The translations under genes and the position numbers were made by a program. A DNA stretch of 7,944 nucleotides from positions 1 to 7,944 of the forward strand of contig DQVD01000124.1 in assembly GCA_015661935.1 (NCBI GenBank), written 5' to 3'. The notes beneath the pieces are model-generated. The model saw only the letters and a list, made by a program, of their open reading frames with translations. It was not told the origin of the DNA and made no database searches. Numbering within the stretch: position 1 is the first letter of the stretch; each line of letters opens with the position of its first letter. The DNA is from Desulfocapsa sulfexigens (GTDB lineage: Bacteria > Desulfobacterota > Desulfobulbia > Desulfobulbales > Desulfocapsaceae). Below, piece by piece: positions 1-6,532 of the stretch.

Positions 1-219
1 AGAGATAAATTCCTTGACGATGATCTGTCCGCTGGATTTCGAGGCTCATATTTTACCAGCAACGACGGCTCAGTCATAGAGATATTTGCAGAATACAAAA
101 TCGGCGATATCTGTCAGATTGCGCCGGGATGTCTATTCTTCAACGGTTCGCGAGATTCCCGTCTTGGACAATACCGTAAAAACGATATGTTTTATTTAAG
201 ATTACGATACAGTTTTTAG
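1..219 (+). CDS. C-terminal end of an outer-membrane beta-barrel protein (partial)
   Basis: The frame is open from the first base to a TAG at 217-219, giving 72 residues with no start in the window. The last residues read FYLRLRYSF: alternating aromatic/hydrophobic and polar positions with a terminal phenylalanine, which is the classic C-terminal beta-signal recognised by the BAM machinery. Upstream segments such as SVIEIFAEYKIG also look like amphipathic strands separated by polar turns. The protein is therefore most likely an outer-membrane porin or receptor. Its place directly before a TonB operon invites a TonB-dependent receptor reading, but no plug or TonB box is visible, and a porin-like or DUF1302-like barrel is equally possible. 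The operon behind it has its own promoter, so co-transcription is not required. Confidence 0.6.
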   Translation, partial: RDKFLDDDLSAGFRGSYFTSNDGSVIEIFAEYKIGDICQIAPGCLFFNGSRDSRLGQYRKNDMFYLRLRYSF

Positions 220-332
220 TGTATTGCTTTTTATTGAATAATTACGCTGAAATACCCTGCCAACCAGCAATGAAGATTTAGCTCAAAAAAATATTAGCTA
301 GTAGTAATAAGTTCATGTGTCCGAATTATTTA

Positions 333-361
333 CTGACAGGCGAACTTGGAGTTGTTATACT
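333..361 (+). promoter_or_regulatory. sigma70-like promoter of the TonB2 operon
   Basis: CTGACA at 333-338 and TATACT at 356-361 are separated by exactly 17 bp; each matches the sigma70 consensus at five of six positions. Transcription would start near 368, leaving a leader of about 120 nt before the ATG at 487. This argues that the long frame beginning with TTG at 346 is not translated from there, because that codon lies inside the promoter. I see no convincing Fur box over the promoter. An imperfect inverted repeat (306-314 against 323-330, one bulged base) abuts the -35 box and could be an operator. The rest of 220-332 and the leader show no gene I can support. Confidence 0.55.
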
Positions 362-486
362 CTGATACTTTTTTTGCAATCCCAGCTAATTCTATACACA
401 AAGCCCTATGCTACTCATCAGGAACGAATTCAAGCCCCTCAATAACAAACACCTTTAAAACAAGATACATTTTACGGAATTTCAAT

Positions 487-1290
487 ATGTTTAGAATAAA
501 AAAACAATACCAGGCAGCAATTATTGTCTGTCTATTCCTTGTTCTCATCACTCAAATTGCACATGCTGCAACAGAAGTGGATCAAGTACAGAAAAATGTG
601 GATGTTGCAATCGATACATTGCAGGAAACCCAAAAACAGGAAGATGGATGGGCGGATGAAGAAGCATCACTTACAGCCAAACTCAAAGAAAAAAGACAGC
701 AACAGGAGCTACTGACAAAACAGCAGGAACGCCTTCGCAAGCAGATAAAACTTATGCAGGAAAGAGTTATGGAGAGCAAGCGACGAGTTGCGGAAGTTGA
801 ACGTATTCGTTTGGAAATGGGAGGATTTCTTGAGGAAACATTTTTGCGTCTTCAGGAACAAATCAACTCGGAGTTCCTGCCTTTTCTAACCGATGAACGT
901 CAGGGGAGGGTGAAACGACTTGAAGAGCTGCTGCTTGACGATACTGTTTCCACAGCAGAGAAGTTTCGCCGTATTATGGAAGCCCTGCAAATAGAAGCTG
1001 ATTATGGGCGGGCTATGGAAGTTGTGCGTGAACCTGTTCTGCTTGGGCAGGATTCATTGGTGATGGATGTGCTGCGCATTGGAAGATTATCCCTTTTCAG
1101 CCGGACACCGGATGGAACACGTATTGCTGTTTTCGATCAGGCTACCGGTAGCTGGCAGCCACTGCCGGAATCCTATGGCCGCAGTCTCCGACAGGCCATC
1201 GAGGTGGCCAACAAAACCAGGCCAGTTGAAATAGTTCATTTACCTCTCGGTAGAATAAATGGTTCCAGTAGAACAGGGGGCACACAATGA
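487..1290 (+). CDS. DUF3450 family periplasmic coiled-coil protein, first gene of TonB2 operon
   Basis: This 267-residue protein matches the DUF3450 family that opens TonB2 clusters. ATG 487 is chosen because it is followed at once by a signal peptide (basic MFRIKK, hydrophobic core at about 10-22, likely cleavage after AHA at residue 27) and lies downstream of the promoter. The Shine-Dalgarno is weak (ACGGA at 474-478). Residues of about 30-125 form a long charged coiled coil rich in K, E, Q and R. The C-terminal part is globular and carries the family's conserved stretches: LPFLTDERQGRV (131-142), TPDG (207-210), a DQATGSW segment (217-223) and PVEIVHLPLG (246-255). It ends with an ATGA overlap with the next gene, so translation is probably coupled. 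The protein should act in the periplasm, probably with the periplasmic coiled coil of the TtpC-like partner; its biochemical role is not known to me. Confidence 0.85.
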   Translation: MFRIKKQYQAAIIVCLFLVLITQIAHAATEVDQVQKNVDVAIDTLQETQKQEDGWADEEASLTAKLKEKRQQQELLTKQQERLRKQIKLMQERVMESKRRVAEVERIRLEMGGFLEETFLRLQEQINSEFLPFLTDERQGRVKRLEELLLDDTVSTAEKFRRIMEALQIEADYGRAMEVVREPVLLGQDSLVMDVLRIGRLSLFSRTPDGTRIAVFDQATGSWQPLPESYGRSLRQAIEVANKTRPVEIVHLPLGRINGSSRTGGTQ

Positions 1291-2732
1291 AACAGAATCT
1301 AAGAGAAAGAAGTTATCAGTGCCTCTGGCTTTCAGATAAAACAAAATTCATTGTTGTATTGATAAGCTTAGTTTCAATGTTCATTCCTTTGGTGTCGATG
1401 GCTGCAGACATGCGCATTGTGGCCCAAAAGGCAAAGCAGGAGCTCTCCGATGCCAGAACAGCAGCCAGAAAGAGCAGAGAAAAAATATCCACTGATCGTG
1501 CCACCCTGCAGGGAGATCTGGATACAGTACAAAAACAGATTAGCATTTTGCAGCAATCAATCACCATGCTCACTGGTGATTTGACCACCTTGACAACAGA
1601 ATACGAGGAACTCTCAGCCAGACAGGCCAATGATGATCTGGAGATGAATGAACTCGCAGGCACGGTTCGTACTCTAGCGCTCGATACGCAGACAATACTT
1701 AACAGCTCACTGCTCACTCCGTTTGAGCCTCAGCGGCTTGATGATTTAAAACCGATTCTTGCCAAAGATCGATTTCCCGGCATTGATGACATGCAAACGC
1801 TTGTCTCGATACTTTTTTCTGAGATACAATTTTCAGGCGAAGTTTCTTTAAAAAATGGCCCATTTATTAACCGATCTGGTCAGGAGGAGCAGGGAGAAAT
1901 TCTTCTTATTGGTCCTTTTACTGCAGTCTATCGGTTTCAGGATGAAATAGGTTTTCTTCGCCCGGAATCCGGTGGGCGGCTCACTGCATTACCGGTACTA
2001 CCGGAAAAAAAGGTTATTAAACAACTTGCAGCCTACATGGATGGAAGAGAAGAAGCATGCGCGTTTGATCCTTCAGGCGGATCTGCACTCAGGCAGGTTT
2101 CACATCGTATAACCTATGTCGAGCGGATACGTAACGGAGGGTTTTTTGTCTGGCCCATACTGGCAATTGGTGTGGTTGCAGCACTAATTGTTTTGGAACG
2201 GACTTTTTTCTTAAGTCGGGTTCATACAAATACAGATAAAATCATGGGAAAAATAAATGAGATGGCATTGGCTGATCGCTGGAATGAATGTGAGACAATG
2301 ATTAAATCAAAACCCGGTCGTCCTGTCTGCAATATTCTAAGAGCCGGTCTTGAAGGGCGAATCTATGACCGGGAAACCGTCGACGCCATTCTTCAGGAAG
2401 CGATTTTGCGAGAAGTGCCGAGACTCGAACGTTTTCTTGCTGTTCTTCATGTTTTTGCAGCGATCTCTCCTCTGCTTGGACTCTTGGGTACTGTCACAGG
2501 CATGATTGCCACCTTTCATGTCATTACTCTGTTTGGTACAGGTGACCCGAGATTGATGGCCGGTGGAATTTCAGAGGCCCTGATCACAACCATGCTTGGG
2601 CTTTGTGTTGCCATACCGATCATGCTGGCTCATACATTCCTGAGTCGGCGAGTGGATCATATTGTTGAAGACATGGAAGAAAAAGCGGTTGGACTAAGCA
2701 ATATAATTATGCGTGAGGGGAAGATAGCATAA
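1287..2732 (+). CDS. ttpC: TtpC-like TonB2-complex component: periplasmic coiled coil plus MotA/TolQ/ExbB proton-channel domain
   Basis: This 481-residue protein is larger than a normal ExbB because a periplasmic domain precedes the channel. A signal sequence (hydrophobic 21-38, likely cleavage near SMA-A, 37-40) is followed by a coiled coil at about 42-130 and a globular periplasmic part to about 275. A first membrane helix lies at about 284-304, then a cytoplasmic stretch, and then two helices in the MotA/TolQ/ExbB domain at about 383-412 and 429-451. The signature AAISPLLGLLGTVTGMIATF (391-410) and AGGISEALITTMLG (425-438) are textbook for the family. In Vibrio, TtpC is needed for TonB2-dependent iron uptake. 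The Shine-Dalgarno is strong (AGGGGG at 1275-1280) and the start overlaps the preceding stop. It overlaps exbB2 by one base. The match to TtpC rests on architecture and neighbours. Confidence 0.9.
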   Translation: MKQNLRERSYQCLWLSDKTKFIVVLISLVSMFIPLVSMAADMRIVAQKAKQELSDARTAARKSREKISTDRATLQGDLDTVQKQISILQQSITMLTGDLTTLTTEYEELSARQANDDLEMNELAGTVRTLALDTQTILNSSLLTPFEPQRLDDLKPILAKDRFPGIDDMQTLVSILFSEIQFSGEVSLKNGPFINRSGQEEQGEILLIGPFTAVYRFQDEIGFLRPESGGRLTALPVLPEKKVIKQLAAYMDGREEACAFDPSGGSALRQVSHRITYVERIRNGGFFVWPILAIGVVAALIVLERTFFLSRVHTNTDKIMGKINEMALADRWNECETMIKSKPGRPVCNILRAGLEGRIYDRETVDAILQEAILREVPRLERFLAVLHVFAAISPLLGLLGTVTGMIATFHVITLFGTGDPRLMAGGISEALITTMLGLCVAIPIMLAHTFLSRRVDHIVEDMEEKAVGLSNIIMREGKIA

Positions 2733-3349
2733 TGAACATGGATTTTTTCACTGACATTCTTGATTATCTTGCAGGTGGCGGCGTGGTCATGATCCCACTT
2801 GGCATTGTTTCACTTTGGATGTGGGTTCTTATCGTGGAACGGATGATCTATTTCCGTTCATTAAATTACGCAAGTGTATCCTTCCATGAAATCCTCAGTG
2901 TATGGAGAGGGAAAGATGCACCTTCCCACAAGGGATTGTGTGCTGGAATTCTACGCAATTTTTCTCGGTTGCGAACCGGTAATGCAATCCAGGACAAATG
3001 CAATCTCCGTCTCCTCATTATGCGCAATCGTCCAGCGCTTCGACAGAATATTGCAATCATCGGGATCCTAGCCGGGATTGCTCCGCTTCTCGGCCTGCTT
3101 GGTACAGTGACCGGAATGATGACCACATTTGAGGTACTCGGTGGTTTTGGCAATAGCAATGTCAGGGCCATGGCAGGGGGATTATCTGAAGCTCTGTTGA
3201 CGACTCAGACGGGGCTAATAGTTGCGATCCCTGGCATGTTCATGGCTGGATTTTTAAATCGTCGTGCCGCACAATATGACCAGCTTTTGAATAATTTGTC
3301 CACATCACTGCAAAATTATATTGGCAGAAGTAAAAATGGAGGAGTTTAG
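2732..3349 (+). CDS. exbB2: ExbB2-type proton channel subunit of the TonB2 system
   Basis: This 205-residue inner-membrane protein of the MotA/TolQ/ExbB family has three predicted helices: about 17-36, 107-127 and 155-175. The core signature APLLGLLGTVTGMMTTF (117-133) and AMAGGLSEALLTTQTGL (146-162) is intact. It would form the pentameric channel around ExbD and convert proton-motive force into TonB motion. Its size is normal for the small ExbB2 class, and it lacks the extended periplasmic part of its neighbour, so the two are paralogues with different roles. The start overlaps the previous stop by one base (TAATG), with a purine-rich GAGGGGAAG just upstream; a second ATG two codons later (2738) is also possible. 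A further operon gene starts directly after its TAG. Confidence 0.92.
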   Translation: MNMDFFTDILDYLAGGGVVMIPLGIVSLWMWVLIVERMIYFRSLNYASVSFHEILSVWRGKDAPSHKGLCAGILRNFSRLRTGNAIQDKCNLRLLIMRNRPALRQNIAIIGILAGIAPLLGLLGTVTGMMTTFEVLGGFGNSNVRAMAGGLSEALLTTQTGLIVAIPGMFMAGFLNRRAAQYDQLLNNLSTSLQNYIGRSKNGGV

Positions 3350-3766
3350 ATGATAAACATCGGTAGAACCAGACGCCACCGTGACAGTGAATCGGTGATT
3401 AACATGGCACCGCTTGTTGATCTTATTTTCCTGTTGCTCATCTTTTTCATCGTCACTACAAGTTTCGTACGCGAAACAGGAATTGAAGTGAATCGACCTT
3501 CTGCCTCAACCGCTGTTGCGCAGAAAAAGGGAAATATTTTAATTGGGATCAATGAAGCAGGGCTGGTATTTTTTGACAATAAAGAAATTGATGTTCGGGC
3601 AGTACGTGCCCATGTTGAACGTGCGCTGGCTGAAACCCCTGAGACTGGTGTGGTTATTGTGGCCGACCGTGCAAGCCAGACCGGAGTAGTTATTCAGGTT
3701 ATGGATCAGTGCCGTTTGTCAGGTGCAGAAAATGTCGCCATCGCTGCGGCACCAAAAGAGCTGTGA
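3350..3766 (+). CDS. exbD2: ExbD2-type biopolymer transport protein
   Basis: This 138-residue ExbD/TolR family protein has a short cytoplasmic N-terminus, one membrane helix (about 21-38) and a periplasmic domain. The helix starts with the family motif NMAPLVDLIFLLLIFF; D24 is the conserved protonatable aspartate that carries protons through the ExbB pore. The periplasmic part contains the usual VVIVADR segment (101-107) before the last helix. The Shine-Dalgarno GGAGGAG (3338-3344) sits 5 nt before the ATG, and the start follows the exbB2 stop with no gap (TAGATG). It partners with the upstream ExbB2 and the downstream TonB2. Confidence 0.93.
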   Translation: MINIGRTRRHRDSESVINMAPLVDLIFLLLIFFIVTTSFVRETGIEVNRPSASTAVAQKKGNILIGINEAGLVFFDNKEIDVRAVRAHVERALAETPETGVVIVADRASQTGVVIQVMDQCRLSGAENVAIAAAPKEL

Positions 3767-3772
3767 GTTTTT

Positions 3773-4498
3773 ATGTCCCCTCAGCAAATCATTAATCCCT
3801 GTCCACGATATAGTACCATGAATCCTTGGAAGAAAAGCAGCGACTTTCTCCAAGGTTTGAAACGTCTTGGCTTTGGCCTTATTGCTGCCGCACTGTTTAA
3901 CATCCTGCTTTTTTCTTTGCCTGCAATTCTTGGTAATTTCCGGGTTGAGTCTCTTAAAATCCTGCCGGATGATGGTATCAATTTTGTTCGCATGCGACCT
4001 GAAACACCACCTCCCGAAAAACCTAAAAAAAAGAAACCCGAGGAAACGAAACAGGAAACTATCAAACCCAAAATGAAAAAACCGGTACTGACCACACAAA
4101 AACCGGAAATCAAGCCTCCTGAACTTACGTTTGATATTAATCCCAGGCTACAGATGGGTATGAAGGTAGCAGCACCCGCAGTTATTAAGCCAATTCCTTT
4201 ACAGACAGAATTTGAGATGGGTGATGTGGACGCTGCCCCCATGCCCACCATGAAATTGAAACCCGTCTATCCATACCGGGCAAAACGTATGAACACCACT
4301 GGAGCTGTTGAGATCCGTTTTCTTGTGGACACAACAGGCACGGTACGATTTTTGGAAATACTTAAGGCTATTCCAGCAGGAATTTTTGAAGATTCGGTCA
4401 GGCAGGCAGTGACACGCTGGAAGTTTCAACCGGGCAGAAAAGACGGCAAAGCTGTGAATACCTGGGTGGTAACCACCATAAATTTTGAACTAGACTAG
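3773..4498 (+). CDS. tonB2: TonB2-type energy transducer
   Basis: The 241-residue protein has the full TonB layout. The N-terminus is cytoplasmic and basic, with one membrane anchor at about 33-53. A Pro/Lys/Glu-rich periplasmic spacer spans about 77-117 (PPPEKPKKKKPEE and similar). The C-terminal TonB domain covers about 155-241, with the conserved YP (166-167), the GAVEIRFLVD strand (177-186) and WKFQPG (216-221). It should contact the TonB box of outer-membrane transporters. The ATG at 3773 lies 6 nt after the exbD2 stop but has only a weak Shine-Dalgarno (GTGAG). An in-frame ATG at 3818 (residue 16) would give a more typical short cytoplasmic tail but has no visible ribosome binding site, so the start is uncertain. 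Confidence 0.92.
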   Translation: MSPQQIINPCPRYSTMNPWKKSSDFLQGLKRLGFGLIAAALFNILLFSLPAILGNFRVESLKILPDDGINFVRMRPETPPPEKPKKKKPEETKQETIKPKMKKPVLTTQKPEIKPPELTFDINPRLQMGMKVAAPAVIKPIPLQTEFEMGDVDAAPMPTMKLKPVYPYRAKRMNTTGAVEIRFLVDTTGTVRFLEILKAIPAGIFEDSVRQAVTRWKFQPGRKDGKAVNTWVVTTINFELD

Positions 4499-4507
4499 CA
4501 GACTATC

Positions 4508-5770
4508 ATGAAAAACAGACTCGTTTTTATTCTCATCTCTTTTATTGTCCTGTGGGCAACAGATGGTATTAATGCTGCAAATCTACCACGTAGTGCCCAA
4601 TCAGCGGTATATGAAGCTCAAAAATTGATGGAAGAGAAATCGTATAAAGAGGCTGAACAGCGCCTGAAGGTTTATTTGAGCAGACACCCTGACAGCAACC
4701 ATGTTCCGATTTTCTTCACCCTGGCCAATATTTTTTCTTTACAGGGTAGGGCAGCTAAGGCCGAACCATTTTACCGGCGTGTTCTAAAAAAAGATACGGC
4801 TTTCTCACCAGCCTGGCAGAACCTTGGTTCGGTTCTCTTTGATTTGAAGAAATATGTTAAGGCTGGGAATGCCTTTGTAAAGGCATACGAAACAGAAGCA
4901 TCCGGAAAAGACGATGGCACAAAATCAAATATCCTTCTATATCATGCATCCATCGCCTATCTTATAGCCGGAAAACCCGCCCTGTCCAGGCCACATCTTG
5001 AATATCTCACTTCCGGAGCTGTTAAAGAAATCAAGCAGGAATGGCTTGAAGCTCTTTTTAAAACATATCTTGATCTGAAAAAGACTGATCTTGCACTGCA
5101 ACTGATCCTTAAGCTTATCCATCAGGATGGTGAAAACCCAAAATGGTGGCATTATCTCGCCCATCTTCAAATGCAAAAGGAAAAATACGAGGAAGCAGCT
5201 GAAGCCCTTACCATTCGCTCCTATCTAAAAAAAACAAACAGGGAAGAAACACTGCTCATGGCTGATCTGTACCGAATGATCGGCATCCCTCATAAGGCTG
5301 CTGCTGCTTATAAAAATGCTATTGGCACGAATAGCGATTGCAGGCAGAAAAAATGCAGTGGCTATTATGAAAAGCTCGCCCATTCCTATCTTGCCGGACA
5401 TGAGCCTGACCTGGCTTTACAGGCTCTTGATAATGCCATTGAGATAGCACCTGAAGCCAGGTTATATCAGCTTAAAGGACAGATCATGATGGCCGGACAA
5501 CAGTGGCATAAAGCGCATCTTGCATTTGGAAAAGCAGCTGTGCTTGACAGCGAAAACGGACGAGGCCATTTACTCGCCGGTTACTGCGCCCTACAGGGGC
5601 GTAGCTATGAAAAAGCAAGAGCTCATCTTACAAAAGCAATTACTTTTACAAAACAAACAAAGCAGGCTCGTCAACTTCTTGATCATATAGAAACTCTGGC
5701 GATGGCACAAGTTAATGATAATGAAGAATATTCTGCTTCCCTATCTACAAACCGCATTTTTAAGGATTAA
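4508..5770 (+). CDS. Periplasmic TPR-repeat protein of the TonB2 cluster
   Basis: The 420-residue protein starts with a signal peptide (MKNR, hydrophobic core about 5-17, likely cleavage after INA at residue 23) and then consists almost wholly of tetratricopeptide-like helical hairpins. Clear units lie at about 33-60 (SYKEAEQRL), 66-98 (GRAAKAEPFYRRVL), 102-130, 143-165, 213-240 (KYEEAAEAL), 247-272, 285-315 (DLALQALDNAIEIAP), 318-348 and 352-382 (SYEKARAHLTKAI). A C-x4-C pair (C278, C283) sits before one hairpin. The gene begins 9 nt after tonB2 and has a poor Shine-Dalgarno, suggesting translational coupling. A TPR protein at this position is a fixed part of the TonB2 cluster in Vibrio. It probably scaffolds interactions in the periplasm, but its partner is not evident from sequence. 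Confidence 0.87.
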   Translation: MKNRLVFILISFIVLWATDGINAANLPRSAQSAVYEAQKLMEEKSYKEAEQRLKVYLSRHPDSNHVPIFFTLANIFSLQGRAAKAEPFYRRVLKKDTAFSPAWQNLGSVLFDLKKYVKAGNAFVKAYETEASGKDDGTKSNILLYHASIAYLIAGKPALSRPHLEYLTSGAVKEIKQEWLEALFKTYLDLKKTDLALQLILKLIHQDGENPKWWHYLAHLQMQKEKYEEAAEALTIRSYLKKTNREETLLMADLYRMIGIPHKAAAAYKNAIGTNSDCRQKKCSGYYEKLAHSYLAGHEPDLALQALDNAIEIAPEARLYQLKGQIMMAGQQWHKAHLAFGKAAVLDSENGRGHLLAGYCALQGRSYEKARAHLTKAITFTKQTKQARQLLDHIETLAMAQVNDNEEYSASLSTNRIFKD

Positions 5771-5816
5771 GTCAATTTTTCAAATATCTGTTCAACAAAT
5801 ATTTCAGGATAGAACA

Positions 5817-6090
5817 ATGAACAAAAAAAGAACTTATCGATGAAATTTCAAAATTAGCAAACCTTTCACTAGTTGTAGCAAGATAGGCACTTGTCGCGTT
5901 TGAACAGACTGTCTCCAGGGCACTAATTCAAGGTGACGATATTAAACTTGAAGGATTTGGCGGGTTTTCTGTGGTCACAAGAGGGGCTAGAAAATGTCGT
6001 AATCCGCAGAACGGTAAAACCATCATGGTTTCACCTAGAAAAGCAGTTAAATTTAAAGGAGGAAAACATCTGGTTAATGCTGTGAATTAG
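5817..6090 (+). pseudogene. Decayed HU/IHF-family DNA-binding protein gene
   Basis: A good Shine-Dalgarno (AGGA, 5806-5809) lies 7 nt before ATG 5817. With one base removed from the A7 run (5823-5829), the frame reads MNKKELIDEISKLANLS and continues, apart from one TAG at 5884-5886, to a TAG at 6088-6090. The restored product would be exactly 90 residues, the normal HU length. The TAG replaces residue 23, commonly lysine in HU (AR-K-AL). The diagnostic HU parts are present: LEGFGGFSV in the core, RNPQNGKTI at the DNA-binding arm and AVKFKGGKHL near the end. As read, translation stops at 5841-5843 after eight codons. There are two independent lesions, so a single sequencing error cannot rescue it. 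It lies 46 nt after the TPR gene with no obvious terminator between. Confidence 0.85.
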
Positions 6091-6156
6091 TCACTGAATT
6101 CCTCTCTAAACAACAGTTCGTTTTTGTATTTACTTCAATAGAAGTTGAATTAAATC

Positions 6157-6190
6157 AGTTCTCCCCGGTCTTTTCGCACCGAGGAGAACT
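6157..6190. terminator. Strong hairpin between convergent genes, possible terminator
   Basis: The arm AGTTCTCCCCGGT (6157-6169) pairs with ACCGAGGAGAACT (6178-6190) as a 13-bp stem with one mismatch and an 8-nt loop. It lies 9 nt beyond the stop of the small - strand gene and 66 nt beyond the HU pseudogene on the + strand, so it could end both. No proper U-run follows on either strand (the - side continues TGATTTAATT), which weakens the intrinsic-terminator reading. A smaller hairpin (ACTTC/GAAGT, 6132-6145) lies beside it. The rest of 6091-6199 holds no gene I can support. Confidence 0.4.
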
Positions 6191-6199
6191 AAGCGCTGA

Positions 6200-6340
6200 T
6201 CAATCCTTCTTCGCTCCTGTGATAATCTGCCATCCGTCATGCAATGTGATATTTTTTTCTGCCTGCAATCCCTGTATTTCCAGCTGCATAAGTAGTATCT
6301 CCTGTTTTAACTGTCCCAACGCCTTGAGCAGATCATCCAT
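6200..6340 (-). CDS. Small 46-residue hypothetical protein
   Basis: On the - strand an ATG at 6340 opens a frame of 46 codons ending in TGA (6202-6200). A perfect Shine-Dalgarno, AAGGAGG (6354-6348), stands 7 nt before the ATG, and a plausible promoter lies just upstream, so it is likely translated despite its size. The product begins MDDLLKALGQLKQEILLMQL. Residues of about 3-28 have leucine, isoleucine and methionine at heptad-like spacing among charged residues, which suggests an amphipathic helix or short coiled coil. The C-terminal third (HDGWQIITGAKKD) is different in character. There is no signal peptide, cysteine pair or membrane segment. I do not recognise the family. Its own promoter and the gap to the permease gene suggest a separate transcript. 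Confidence 0.6.
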   Translation of the reverse strand: MDDLLKALGQLKQEILLMQLEIQGLQAEKNITLHDGWQIITGAKKD

Positions 6341-6358
6341 TTTGGATCCTCCTTAGAG

Positions 6359-6387
6359 ATTGTTATTGTTCCGGTGTTTCATGTCAA
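6359..6387 (-). promoter_or_regulatory. Possible promoter of the small ORF
   Basis: On the - strand TTGACA (6387-6382, perfect -35) is followed after 17 bp by AACAAT (6364-6359, four of six for a -10). Transcription would begin close to the Shine-Dalgarno, giving a very short leader. A second perfect TTGACA sits at 6423-6418, exactly 36 bp further upstream, without a good -10. The remainder of 6388-6532 shows no gene; the end of the permease gene has no clear intrinsic terminator there. Confidence 0.4.
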
Positions 6388-6532
6388 GTTTGCTGTCTTT
6401 TTTCTCATAGATTCTCTTGTCAAATTTATTTTATGTGCGCTGTGAACAATGCCATTATTTTACTCTGTGGGAGTTTTCAAAAATACAAGTGCAGACTCCG
6501 TGAAACCATGAGAGGGGTTTATTCAATGAGTA

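Noticed and set aside
1..219. Calling the first partial gene a TonB-dependent receptor
   Set aside because: Only the last 72 residues are present; the beta-signal shows an outer-membrane barrel but not its class.
408..458. 16-codon upstream ORF in the TonB2 operon leader
   Set aside because: There is no Shine-Dalgarno, and its composition gives no sign of a leader-peptide attenuator.
346..486. N-terminal extension of the DUF3450 protein from TTG 346
   Set aside because: The TTG overlaps the promoter region and has no Shine-Dalgarno; the extension would bury the signal peptide 47 residues inside the protein.
3818..4498. TonB2 starting at ATG 3818 instead of 3773
   Set aside because: It is plausible on protein grounds but has no ribosome binding site; kept only as an alternative.
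5782..5804. Terminator between the TPR gene and the HU pseudogene
   Set aside because: It is only a 6-bp AT-only stem (AAATAT/ATATTT) with a long loop and no U-run.
5823..5829. Programmed slippage at the A7 run rescuing the HU gene
   Set aside because: Slippage could restore the frame, but the TAG at codon 23 would still end translation.
5884..5886. TAG as pyrrolysine in the HU gene
   Set aside because: Some Desulfobacterota use pyrrolysine, but an independent frameshift lies upstream in the same gene and several other genes here end in TAG.
6400..6470. Sigma54 promoter upstream of the small ORF
   Set aside because: A TGGCA occurs on the - strand but lacks the paired TTGC at the right spacing.
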